Shown here piece by piece: positions 9,358-17,789 of a stretch of 64,000 nucleotides of DNA. The notes under the pieces were generated by a model. The model made no database searches. It worked only from the letters and a program-made list of their open reading frames with translations, and was not told the DNA's origin. Made by a program: the position numbers and the translations under genes. The DNA is from JAPOUP01 sp965199865. Its GTDB lineage: Bacteria > Pseudomonadota > Alphaproteobacteria > Rhodobacterales > Rhodobacteraceae. Where the stretch lies: positions 31,626-95,625 of the forward strand of contig CBDATU010000021.1 of the NCBI GenBank assembly GCA_965199865.1, given 5' to 3'. Numbering within the stretch: position 1 is the stretch's first letter; each line of letters begins with the position of its first letter.

Positions 9358-10512
9358 ATGATTTCGAAATTCTGGCGTGGACCGGCTTTTGCCGCATCTC
9401 TGGCGTTGACGGCTGCCTCGCCTTCTCTGGCTCAGGATATGATCAGGATCGGCTCCACGTCGTCGTTCAGCGGACCAGCAGCGTTCTACGGCGCGCATCA
9501 GCGCTGGGGCATTGAAATGGCCGTCGAGGAGATCAACGCCAACGGCGGTGTGCTCGGCAGGCAGATCGAGGTTGCCTTCGAGGACAACCGCTGCAATCCG
9601 GCCGAAGCGGTCAAGGCCGTGAACGCGCTGATCTCGCAGCACAACGTGGTGGCGATCCTCGGTGCCTTGTGCAGTTCCGCAACGCTGGCCGTGCTTCCCG
9701 TCGTCAAGCGGTCCGAAGTCCCGCTGATCACATCCTCATCGACAGCCGCATCGATCACCGACCAGATCGGTGACTCGGTCAATCGCTGGGGATTCCGTTC
9801 CACTGTCGCCGATGACGGCATGGCCCATGCCATGGTTGCCTACCTCAAGAAGGAAGGCATCAAACGAGTCAGCATTGTTGGTGAGGATACCGATTACGGC
9901 CGAGGTGGTGCCGAGATCTTTACCGAGGCCCTGCAGGCCAACGGTCTCGAACTGGTGTCGTCCGATTTCGTCAATCCGACTTCACCTGATTTCTCCGCCA
10001 TCATGACAAAACTGAAGGCCCAGAAGCCCGACCGCGTCGCGGTCTACTTCACTTCAACGCCGCTGTCGGCGTTCTTCCGGCAGTATGAGGCCGCACGGCT
10101 TGATATCCCCGGAACCGGACGGCTGCTGCTCGAAGTTGTCGCCAAGTCGGTGACACCGGAATTCATCGCTGCGGGAGGCCTGGACGGCTCGACCGGCACC
10201 AATCCCTATTCTCCGGATATCGATACACCGGAAAACATGGACTTTGTTGAACGCTTCACCAATCACGCCGGCGAAGCGCCAAACCAGCCCAGTTTCATGG
10301 CCTACGAAGCAATGCACATGCTGGCCAAAGCGATCGAAGCCGCTGGCGATGCGTCCCCCGCCGCCATTCGCGACGCTTTGCGCGAGGTCCAGTACAAGTC
10401 GATGATGGGCGGCACGATCAGCTTTGATGAAAGCCACCAGGCACGCAACAATGCCGTGGTGACTGCGTTCGTGAACGGCGAGATCGTCGTTGTCGGCCTG
10501 TCACCGGGTTAA
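9358..10512 (+). CDS. Branched-chain amino acid-type ABC transporter substrate-binding protein
   Basis: A 384-residue periplasmic binding protein of the LivJ/LivK (peripla_BP_6) type. It starts with a cleavable signal peptide (MISKFWRGPAFAASLALTAASPSLAQD). RIGSTSSFSGPAAFYGAHQRWGIEMAVEEINANGGVLG is the family's N-terminal block, followed by the AILGALCSSATLAV segment. A strong AGGAGGA lies 9 bp before ATG 9358. The permeases and ATPases follow on the same strand after a hairpin-containing gap, the usual layout for high-level binding-protein expression. Ligand cannot be assigned; the adjacent peptidase suggests an amino acid, peptide or amide. Confidence 0.9.
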   Translation: MISKFWRGPAFAASLALTAASPSLAQDMIRIGSTSSFSGPAAFYGAHQRWGIEMAVEEINANGGVLGRQIEVAFEDNRCNPAEAVKAVNALISQHNVVAILGALCSSATLAVLPVVKRSEVPLITSSSTAASITDQIGDSVNRWGFRSTVADDGMAHAMVAYLKKEGIKRVSIVGEDTDYGRGGAEIFTEALQANGLELVSSDFVNPTSPDFSAIMTKLKAQKPDRVAVYFTSTPLSAFFRQYEAARLDIPGTGRLLLEVVAKSVTPEFIAAGGLDGSTGTNPYSPDIDTPENMDFVERFTNHAGEAPNQPSFMAYEAMHMLAKAIEAAGDASPAAIRDALREVQYKSMMGGTISFDESHQARNNAVVTAFVNGEIVVVGLSPG

Positions 10513-10527
10513 GCGCCAGGGGTTCAT

Positions 10528-10555
10528 GTCGGCCCGGTTGATCGATCGGGCCGAC
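10528..10555 (+). terminator. Intergenic stem-loop after the binding-protein gene
   Basis: A perfect 9-bp GC-rich inverted repeat, GTCGGCCCG (10528-10536) and CGGGCCGAC (10547-10555), with a 10-base loop. It lies 15 bp after the binding-protein stop and 41 bp before the first permease. There is no long T-run, so it is more likely a partial terminator or 3' mRNA-stabilising hairpin that lowers permease expression relative to the binding protein. Confidence 0.7.
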
Positions 10556-10596
10556 GTCTTCAGAATCAGGACCACTTTGCACGAAAGGGGGGTGCC

Positions 10597-11472
10597 GTGA
10601 GCATCAGCCTACTGCTGGAACTGCTGCTGAACGGGCTGATGATCGGAGCCGTATATGCGCTGTTCGCCATAGGCCTGGCCCTCATGTTCGGCGTTCTGGA
10701 GTTTGTCAATTTCGCCCACGGCGAATTTTATATGCTGGGTGCTATGGTGACGGCCACCCTAGTGCATGCCGTTGGCCTTGATTACTGGCTGACGGTGCCG
10801 ATTGTGCTCCTCGCAGGGACTGTCGCCGGTGTGGCGTTTTACGACATGCTTCTGAAGCGTCTCCGTCAGGGCGACTTCGAAAAGAGCATTCTGCTCACCA
10901 TCGGTCTCGCCATGGTGCTGCAGAATGGCGCCCTCTTCGTCTGGGGTCCGACACCGGTTCTGCTCAATACAGGCTTCGTCGTAAGCGTCGTTGAGATCGG
11001 CGATCTCGTCGTGCCCGTGACACGCATCATTGCCCTCATCGTCGCCGTCACCGCGCTGGTGGCTGTCTATATCGGGCTTAACTTCACCCGCGCCGGTCTG
11101 GCCCTGCGCGGCGTCGCCCAGAACCGTGATGCTGCCCTGATGGTTGGCATCCAACCACAATATGTCAGTCGCCTGGCAGTGTCCGCCGGCATTGCCCTGT
11201 GCTGCCTGTCCGGCACCGTACTCGCGCTGATCTACACGATTTTTCCGACCATGGGCCTCTTACTGGTTTTCAAGGCATTTGCAATTGTCATTATCGGCGG
11301 TTTGGGCAGCATCGTCGGCGCGGCTGTGGTCGGGTTCGGCATCGGATTTCTTGAGAGCTTCCTCGGACTATTCTACGGCGCAGCCACCGCCAACATCATG
11401 ATCTTTTCGGCAATGATCCTGCTTCTGCTGTTTCGCCCGCTGGGTCTGTTTGGACGGCGTGTGCGCATATGA
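10597..11472 (+). CDS. livH: Branched-chain amino acid ABC transporter permease (LivH type)
   Basis: A 291-residue inner-membrane permease. The N-terminal LLNGLMIGAVYALFAIGLALMFGVLEFVNFAHGEFYMLGA is the LivH signature, and the C-terminal half has FKAFAIVIIGGLGSIVGA, the ATPase-contacting loop. About eight membrane helices are evident. It starts at GTG 10597 after a purine-rich GGGGGG. Its stop overlaps the next permease start by 4 bp (ATGA). The ligand is set by the binding protein upstream. Confidence 0.92.
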   Translation: MSISLLLELLLNGLMIGAVYALFAIGLALMFGVLEFVNFAHGEFYMLGAMVTATLVHAVGLDYWLTVPIVLLAGTVAGVAFYDMLLKRLRQGDFEKSILLTIGLAMVLQNGALFVWGPTPVLLNTGFVVSVVEIGDLVVPVTRIIALIVAVTALVAVYIGLNFTRAGLALRGVAQNRDAALMVGIQPQYVSRLAVSAGIALCCLSGTVLALIYTIFPTMGLLLVFKAFAIVIIGGLGSIVGAAVVGFGIGFLESFLGLFYGAATANIMIFSAMILLLLFRPLGLFGRRVRI

Positions 11473-12458
11473 CAGGGTTACACAGGCTCGTCACTACCAT
11501 CCTGGCAGTTGCGGTGCTGCTCTCGCTCCCTTTGCTCATCAAGTCGCCCTATCACATGTCGATCGCGGTGAGCGCCTGCGCTTTCGTCGTCCTCGCTGTC
11601 GGACTCAACCTCGTCTATGGCTATGTTGGCCTGCTATCGCTGTGCCAGGTCGGGTTCTGGGGCGTAAGCGCCTATACGGTTGCGATCATGACGACGAGGG
11701 CAGGCATGTCGCCGTGGATTGCCGTGTTCTGCGGCGGTATAGTGGCAACCATCGCCAGTCTGGTTGTCGGTTATGCGGCGGTGCGGGTGTCACGCCATTC
11801 CTTTGCCATCGTCAGTCTGGTATTCGCACTGGTCCTGCAGCAGATCGCCTTCGACTGGACGTCGGTGACACGCGGTGCCATGGGCATTCCCGGTCTGCCA
11901 CCGCTCTCCATGGCCATTCCCGGAATTGGCAGTGTTACATTCGATGCCGATCACCGCTTCTATTACGTGATCCTGGGATGGGCCCTGTTTGCGGTCGGCA
12001 CAACATGGATTCTTCTTCGGTCCAGGGTCGGGCGCGCCTTTGTGGCGATCCGCGAGAACGAACCGCTCGCCCACTCCCACGGCATCAACGTCAGACGCTA
12101 CAAGCTGCTGGCCTTTGCCTATTCAGCCTTTTTGACCGGTATTGCCGGTGGCCTGTTCTGCCTCTATCTGACCATTGTCGATCCAACGATCTTCGACTTC
12201 TACTACACCGAAGCCATGCTGATCATGGTGATCGTCGGTGGTGCCGGAAGCTACTGGCCGGTTGTGGCATCGGCAGTCCTGTTTTCCATCGTTCCGGAAC
12301 TGCTTCGCATGAGCAATGAACTACGTCTGGTTGTCTATGGATTCGTGCTGATCTCCGTCATGCTTCTGATGCCGGAAGGGTTTGCCGGTTTTGTCCGCCA
12401 GCGGCGGTTCAGACATTTGCGTCGACGGGACAGATCGGCGATGGAGGCCGATTCGTGA
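11469..12458 (+). CDS. livM: Branched-chain amino acid ABC transporter permease (LivM type)
   Basis: A 329-residue second permease. Family blocks are AVGLNLVYGYVGLLSLCQVGFWGVSAY in the first third, AIRENEPLAHSHGINVRRYKLLAFAYSAFLTGIAGGL in the middle, and IVGGAGSYWPVVASAVLF near the end. The C-terminal tail is Arg-rich. It overlaps livH by 4 bp upstream and the ATPase gene by 4 bp downstream, so the four transport-machinery genes are translationally coupled. Confidence 0.92.
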   Translation: MTGLHRLVTTILAVAVLLSLPLLIKSPYHMSIAVSACAFVVLAVGLNLVYGYVGLLSLCQVGFWGVSAYTVAIMTTRAGMSPWIAVFCGGIVATIASLVVGYAAVRVSRHSFAIVSLVFALVLQQIAFDWTSVTRGAMGIPGLPPLSMAIPGIGSVTFDADHRFYYVILGWALFAVGTTWILLRSRVGRAFVAIRENEPLAHSHGINVRRYKLLAFAYSAFLTGIAGGLFCLYLTIVDPTIFDFYYTEAMLIMVIVGGAGSYWPVVASAVLFSIVPELLRMSNELRLVVYGFVLISVMLLMPEGFAGFVRQRRFRHLRRRDRSAMEADS

Positions 12459-13231
12459 ACGCCCTGTTTGAAGTGACCGACCTGCGCAAATCCTTCAATG
12501 GTGTCCCCGCGGTGGACAATCTCTCGTTCGAGATCGAACAGGGTTCCGTCGTCGGTCTTGTCGGTCCCAACGGCTCGGGCAAATCGACCACCATCGACTG
12601 CATAACCCGGTTCCAGGCTGCGGATGGCGGAACATGGGCGCTGGATGGACACGACCTGTCATCGGCCACCCGCTATCACATTGCGCATTCGGGTGTGACC
12701 CGGACCTTCCAGGCGGTTCCAGCCTATGACGGGCTGAGCGTGATCGACAATCTCTGCGTCGCCTGTCAGGAATTCGACCAGGTTGGCTGGGCAGAGAGTC
12801 TGCTTCCCACCCGCCGGGTCCATGCAGCCGAGAGGGCGATCAGCGCCCGCGCCCGCGATCTTCTGGAGACTGTTGGTCTTGGCCATATGGCTGACATGCC
12901 GGTCAGTTTTCTGTCCTATGGTCAACGCAAGCTGCTATCCATCGCCTCGGCCATGATCACCACACCGGTCATCACCTTCCTCGACGAGCCCGTTTCCGGG
13001 GTCAACCCGACCATGATTCACAGGATCAGCGATCTGCTGAGGACATTCAGTGATCGCGGCGTGACACTGGTGGTCATCGACCACAACATGGAATTCATCA
13101 TGCAGCTTTGTGACCGTGTCATCGTGCTCGATCTGGGGCGTAAGATCGCCGACGGCCCGCCGTCATTGATCCGCACTAACGAGCGGGTCCTTGAGGCATA
13201 TCTGGGCGGTGCCGCAAACCAGGAACCGTGA
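12455..13231 (+). CDS. livG: Branched-chain amino acid ABC transporter ATP-binding protein (LivG type)
   Basis: A 258-residue ABC ATPase. Walker A is GPNGSGKST (about residues 35-43), the signature is LSYGQRKLLSIA, Walker B is ITFLDEPVSGVNP, and the switch His is in VIDHNMEFIM. The C-terminal EAYLGG is typical of LivG. It starts at GTG 12455 inside the livM stop region. The Q-loop carries TRTFQ. It energises LivHM transport. Confidence 0.93.
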   Translation: MNALFEVTDLRKSFNGVPAVDNLSFEIEQGSVVGLVGPNGSGKSTTIDCITRFQAADGGTWALDGHDLSSATRYHIAHSGVTRTFQAVPAYDGLSVIDNLCVACQEFDQVGWAESLLPTRRVHAAERAISARARDLLETVGLGHMADMPVSFLSYGQRKLLSIASAMITTPVITFLDEPVSGVNPTMIHRISDLLRTFSDRGVTLVVIDHNMEFIMQLCDRVIVLDLGRKIADGPPSLIRTNERVLEAYLGGAANQEP

Positions 13232-13968
13232 TGGAGACGAAACCCATTCTATCCCTGCGCGACTGGTCATGCGGCTATCTCGATAGCCCGGTTGTGCGTG
13301 ACTTTTCATTCGATCTCGACGCCGGAACGGTTGCCTGTATCGTCGGCTCAAACGGTGCCGGGAAGTCCACGGTGCTGCGCAGTCTTTACGGCACGATCAA
13401 ACGTTTTTCCGGCACACTGACCTTTCGTGACCGCCGCATGGAAACCCTTGCCCCCACCGCACGCATGGCGTCGGGCATGTCGTTCGTGCCCCAGGGACGC
13501 TGTAATTTTCCATATCTGAGCGTTGCCGAAAACATGCGGCTCGCCGCTTACACGCTCGAAAAACACGAGGTGGATGGCGCGATAGACAAACAGGTCTCAG
13601 CCTTCCCGATACTGCGCGACAAGTGGAACGTCATGGCCGGCAATCTGAGTGGCGGTGAGCAGCAGATGCTGGAGATGGCGATGGTTCTTGTCGTTGAACC
13701 GGTTTTACTGCTGATCGATGAGCCGTCTCTCGGACTATCTCCGAAAATGATGTCTGAGGTTCTCGAAACCATCCGCGGGCTTGCCGCTGCTGGCATTGCA
13801 GTTCTCATGGTCGAACAGAACGTGCGCAGTGGGCTTGGGATTGCTGACCGGGCCGTGGTGATGGATCTTGGGCGCAAGGTCATGGAGGGAACGCCTGATG
13901 AAATCCTCGGCGACGACCGGATCCGTTCGGTTTTCCTCGGTGGCCTTCCTACAAAGACGGTTCCCTAA
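13231..13968 (+). CDS. livF: Branched-chain amino acid ABC transporter ATP-binding protein (LivF type)
   Basis: A 245-residue ABC ATPase with Walker A GSNGAGKST, Q-loop FVPQGRCNFPYLSVAENM, signature LSGGEQQMLEMAMVL, Walker B LLLIDEPSLGLSP and VLMVEQNV. The PQG-N-FP-LSV-ENM block separates LivF from LivG. ATG 13231 shares its first base with the livG stop; a GTG at 13228 immediately upstream is an alternative start. It is the last gene of the transporter operon. Confidence 0.93.
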   Translation: METKPILSLRDWSCGYLDSPVVRDFSFDLDAGTVACIVGSNGAGKSTVLRSLYGTIKRFSGTLTFRDRRMETLAPTARMASGMSFVPQGRCNFPYLSVAENMRLAAYTLEKHEVDGAIDKQVSAFPILRDKWNVMAGNLSGGEQQMLEMAMVLVVEPVLLLIDEPSLGLSPKMMSEVLETIRGLAAAGIAVLMVEQNVRSGLGIADRAVVMDLGRKVMEGTPDEILGDDRIRSVFLGGLPTKTVP

Positions 13969-14239
13969 GTCACCGATGGTGTTCAGACCATACTTCTGCC
14001 AAACCAGAGTCATCCCTTCAACCTGCCGCAGGACGTTGCATATGTTGGGCGCGAGGCTGCCGCACCACGACCCGGAAGCGCTGGTGAGGCCGGGCGTATC
14101 GGAATCAGCGGGAAACCCTACCCATGTACAACCAGGTTCCATACCGCATTCGCAGAGGCTGAAATGGCTCGCCAGACTGTTGCCGACCCGATTGGTGCCC
14201 GCACCGACGATGGTGCGATAGAGAATACAGGGTGGAATC

Positions 14240-15440
14240 GACACCACACTGACGGTTCGGTCTCCCTCGGGCGCAGGGATATGCAACGGTGATTACGAAA
14301 GGCGTCGTCCACTCTTCCGTGGCCCGCATCCCGAAGACGGTACGTACCTCTATGGGTCGGAATATTCGGCGGATGGAGGCTTATCGGCGAGCCTGAGCAG
14401 TTGCGTATCTCGTTGGAGCGGCAGCCGGTTCCGGGTGTGGACGAGGAAACTCTCGCATCCACGGAACGGGCTTCACGGTCTTCGGCGCGGGCAATGTTCT
14501 GACAAATCACCATGTGGTTGAGGGATGCGACGCGCTGTCCTTCAGTAGGATTCAGGTTTGGCCATTTCGAGGCCGAAGCCAGGCTGATCGGTTCGAACGA
14601 GGCGTCCGACCTCGTGTTTTTCATGATTGAATCGGACGTCGCGCTGCCGCGGGCCGCATTTGGCGGCGATCTGCCCGTCATGCCCGGCGAGATGACCGGG
14701 ATGCTCGGGTTTCCGGGAGGTGCTGGCAGTGGGCCGACATTCACCCAGGGGACGATTTCGTCACTCGCAGGGTTCAGTGGAAGCCTGCTCGACTTCCAGT
14801 ACAACGCGGAAACGCGCAGCCGTTCCAGTGGATCACCTGTTGTAGATCAGAGCGGTAATGTCGTCGGAGTGGTGACCGGCATTCTTTCACGGGATGGTGG
14901 GCGTGACGACGCCATCAACGGGAACTATGGCACCCGAGGCCTCATCGTTCAGGTGTTCCTGGAGCTAAATGGTGTGGAATGCAGGCTGGCACGCTCGGAT
15001 TCCCCAAGGCCCTTGACCGAGGCTGTCAAAGAAATGCAGCGCTACATCGGCGTCGTGAACGGCTGCAGAGGGGAGGTTACTTACCTCAGCCCCGCGTTGC
15101 AAAGGCCAGTGCCAGCCTTGATCCAAACGAACCTGGCGAAGCACGCCGTCTCGGCAGGCTTCCCGTTTCCGAAGATCCAGGATCGCCTGCGCGTAGCCTG
15201 GTTTCGTCGCCGGGCTTTCTGCATGGAGTGACATCCTCCATGTAGTTCCACAGGAACCGCCATCTCTGGCATATTCCACGATCCGGAACCAATTACACTG
15301 GCTGGCGGTCTATCCTGGCCATGGTCCAGCCTGGACCTTTGTGGATCCAGCCGCAGATTACACGGCTGTCTGAGCGGTATGGAGTGGTTCGCTCAGGAGG
15401 CGAAAGCGATTGTTCACATGGATGCCGAAGGCGCCTTCAA
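14240..15440 (+). pseudogene. Trypsin-like serine protease, frameshifted remnant
   Basis: Pieces of one secreted S1-type protease lie in order but in different frames. At about 14240-14400 one frame resembles a PPC-like domain (DTTLTVRSPSG, then a GTYLYG turn). At 14464-14540 another frame has GTGF followed by NVLTNHHVVEG, carrying the catalytic His. After a frame change near 14545-14560, the open frame 14512-15231 holds the Asp (SNEASDLVFF) and Ser (SSGSPVVDQSGNVVGVVTG). Beyond 15231, C-terminal-looking fragments (WTFVDPAADYTAV) need further shifts. All three triad residues survive on separate frames. The 270 bp between livF and this remnant holds nothing I recognise. Confidence 0.7.
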
Positions 15441-15512
15441 CTTCTGATCATGCAAAGATCCCGAGATACGGATCGATCAAACGTGAAATCGATGAACCGG
15501 AGATGCATCCGT

Positions 15513-15535
15513 CCCACTGGCTCCGCCCCAGTGGG
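15513..15535 (-). terminator. GC-rich hairpin downstream of hemE
   Basis: CCCACTGG (15513-15520) and CCAGTGGG (15528-15535) form a perfect 8-bp stem with a 7-base loop, about 50 bp beyond the hemE stop at 15588. No clear T-run follows on the minus strand, so it is a candidate rather than a proven terminator. Confidence 0.5.
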
Positions 15536-15587
15536 GACCGGGCGACTCCGCTGTCCCTTTCGTGACACGGGCGATGCCTGAGGTCGT

Positions 15588-16619
15588 TCAGCCACGAATC
15601 GCTTCCAGAAGCCTTTGTACGTTCGACGGGTCCGCGTCTGGAGTAATGCCATGCCCCAGGTTGAAGACATGTGGGCCTCCGGAAAGAGTACTTACGATCC
15701 GTTGGGCCTCATCGACCAGCGCCTGGCCGCCAGTCACAAGGTGGCGGGGGTCGAGATTGCCCTGCACACTGTTGTCCCCCTTCACATGCTCCGCCGCCCA
15801 GTCGACGTCTACCGCTGAGTCGAGCGCGATACAGTCTGCGCCTGTGGCCTGCGCGAAACCTCTGTAGTGGTCACCGGCACCGCGTGGGAAGGTAATGACC
15901 GGCACGTCAGGCCATCTGGATTTCAACGATGTGATGATTCTCCTGGTGGGTTCAACGGCATAGCGGACGAAGGCCGCGCCGGGAAGCGATCCCGCCCAGC
16001 TGTCGAACAGCTTCACCACCTCGGCACCCGCTTCAATCTGTGCCGAGAGATACGATACGGTAGCATCGGTCAGCAGATCAATAAGGGCATCGAAGGTCTC
16101 AGGGTCGGCGATCCGCAATGCGTGAGCGGGTTGCTGATCCGGGGTGCCGCATCCCGCGACCATATAGGTTGCGACGGTCCATGGCGCGCCAGCGAATCCA
16201 ATGAGTGTGGTTTGTGCGGGCAGTTCACCTGACAGGATGCGCAGGGTTTCGTAGACCGGGGCCAGGGTGTGGTGGATATCGTCCGCCGGTTTCAGGGAGG
16301 CGAGTCCAGAGGGGTCCGTCACCGGGCAAAGCCGTGGCCCTTCACCCGCCTCGAAGCTGAGATCGACTCCCAGCGCATGGGGAACCAGCAGGATATCGGC
16401 GAACAGGATCGCCGCATCAAACCCGAAGCGCCGAATCGGCTGCAGAGTGACCTCCACCGCCAGATCCGGGGTGTAGCAGAGCGATAGAAAGTCTCCGGCC
16501 TGCGCCCTCGTGGCACGATATTCGGGTAGATAGCGGCCAGCCTGGCGCATCAGCCAGATGGGTGGAACCTTCTGGACCTCTCCCCGAATGGTCCGCAAGA
16601 GTTTCTTCCGCTGCGTCAC
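15588..16619 (-). CDS. hemE: Uroporphyrinogen decarboxylase
   Basis: A 343-residue enzyme converting uroporphyrinogen III to coproporphyrinogen III in haem synthesis. The N-terminal PPIWLMRQAGRYLPEYR is diagnostic and includes the substrate-binding arginines. FDAAILFADILLVPHALG carries the catalytic aspartate. GFAGAPWTVATYMV and the C-terminal FNLGHGITPDADPSNV are conserved. Length matches the family. It diverges from hemC across a 92-bp gap, a usual alphaproteobacterial arrangement. Confidence 0.97.
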   Translation of the reverse strand: MTQRKKLLRTIRGEVQKVPPIWLMRQAGRYLPEYRATRAQAGDFLSLCYTPDLAVEVTLQPIRRFGFDAAILFADILLVPHALGVDLSFEAGEGPRLCPVTDPSGLASLKPADDIHHTLAPVYETLRILSGELPAQTTLIGFAGAPWTVATYMVAGCGTPDQQPAHALRIADPETFDALIDLLTDATVSYLSAQIEAGAEVVKLFDSWAGSLPGAAFVRYAVEPTRRIITSLKSRWPDVPVITFPRGAGDHYRGFAQATGADCIALDSAVDVDWAAEHVKGDNSVQGNLDPRHLVTGGQALVDEAQRIVSTLSGGPHVFNLGHGITPDADPSNVQRLLEAIRG

Positions 16620-16711
16620 AGTTTCCTCATGGATGTCTGTCGGTGGTGTCGCGGCAGGTTGTCCAAGTCAAGCCGGTTCCGTTTGATGACAGGATGCGGG
16701 AAGGATAGGCA

Positions 16712-17662
16712 ATGGCCATGGAACCGAAGCTACCATTCAGGATTGGAACCCGCGGCTCGCTTCTGGCGCTTGCACAGGCGCACGAGGTCCGCGATCGCAT
16801 GATGGCCAGTTCAGGCCTTGAAGCCGATGCGTTTGAGGTCGTTGTGATCAGGACAAGCGGTGATCGCATAGTGGATCGGGCTTTAAGGGACATTGGTGGA
16901 AAGGGGCTGTTTACCAAGGAAATCGAGGAGGCCCTGCTTGCGGGATCCATCGACATAGCGGTTCATTCGGCGAAAGACATGCCCGCTACGGTGCCTGATG
17001 GTGTTCTTCTTGATGTGTTTCTGCACAGGGAGGATGTGCGGGACGCGTTTGTGTCACTTAGGCATTCCCGAATGGCGGACCTGCCCGAGGGTGCGGTTGT
17101 CGGCACGTCCAGCGTGCGCCGCAGGGCCCAGCTTCTTCATCGCCGTCGCGATTTGCGGGTCGTGGAATTCCGCGGCAACGTGCAGACCAGGCTGGCAAAG
17201 CTGGCTGATGGCATAGCGGATGCTACGTTTCTGGCAATGGCTGGACTGAATCGACTGGGAGGCACGAATGATATACCGCATTTGCCCATTGAGCCTGAGG
17301 AAATGTTGCCGGCACCGGGGCAGGGGGCAATCGTTGTCGAGAGGCGTCAGCGTGATTGCGGAGCGCAGCGCCTGACAGAGCCGATTCGCGACCATCCGAC
17401 ATGCCTGCGTCTCGCTGCCGAGCGGGCCTTTCTTGCCGAGTTGGATGGGTCCTGCGATACGCCGATCGCGGCTCTTGCCGAGATTGAGGGCGGCGTCCTA
17501 CGTCTGCGCGGCGAAATCCTTCGTCCTGATGGCTCAGAGGTTCTGTCCGATGAGATTTCCGGTCTGGCTGAATCGGGAAGTGACCTGGGAAGGGAACTGG
17601 CAAAGGGTCTGCTCGCTCGCGCGGGTGAGGGATTCCTGATCCGGTCGAGCGGATTTCGATAG
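16712..17662 (+). CDS. hemC: Hydroxymethylbilane synthase (porphobilinogen deaminase)
   Basis: A 316-residue enzyme that polymerises four porphobilinogens to hydroxymethylbilane. RIGTRGSLLALAQAHEVR opens the protein, KGLFTKEIEEALL and DIAVHSAKDMP (catalytic Asp) follow, then GTSSVRRRAQLLH. The dipyrromethane cofactor is attached to the Cys of ELDGSCDTPIAALAE. GGAAGG precedes ATG 16712. It is transcribed divergently from hemE. Confidence 0.97.
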   Translation: MAMEPKLPFRIGTRGSLLALAQAHEVRDRMMASSGLEADAFEVVVIRTSGDRIVDRALRDIGGKGLFTKEIEEALLAGSIDIAVHSAKDMPATVPDGVLLDVFLHREDVRDAFVSLRHSRMADLPEGAVVGTSSVRRRAQLLHRRRDLRVVEFRGNVQTRLAKLADGIADATFLAMAGLNRLGGTNDIPHLPIEPEEMLPAPGQGAIVVERRQRDCGAQRLTEPIRDHPTCLRLAAERAFLAELDGSCDTPIAALAEIEGGVLRLRGEILRPDGSEVLSDEISGLAESGSDLGRELAKGLLARAGEGFLIRSSGFR

Positions 17663-17789
17663 GCCTGAAGATTTGGAACGCGGTCAGGCAACCGGCCGCA
17701 TTGCTCCATCCGGGATATGTAGGTCAGGCGCAAACGGCCGGTCAGTCAGTGCCGCTCCACTTTCGCTAACAGGCCTGCGGCCGGGTAGC

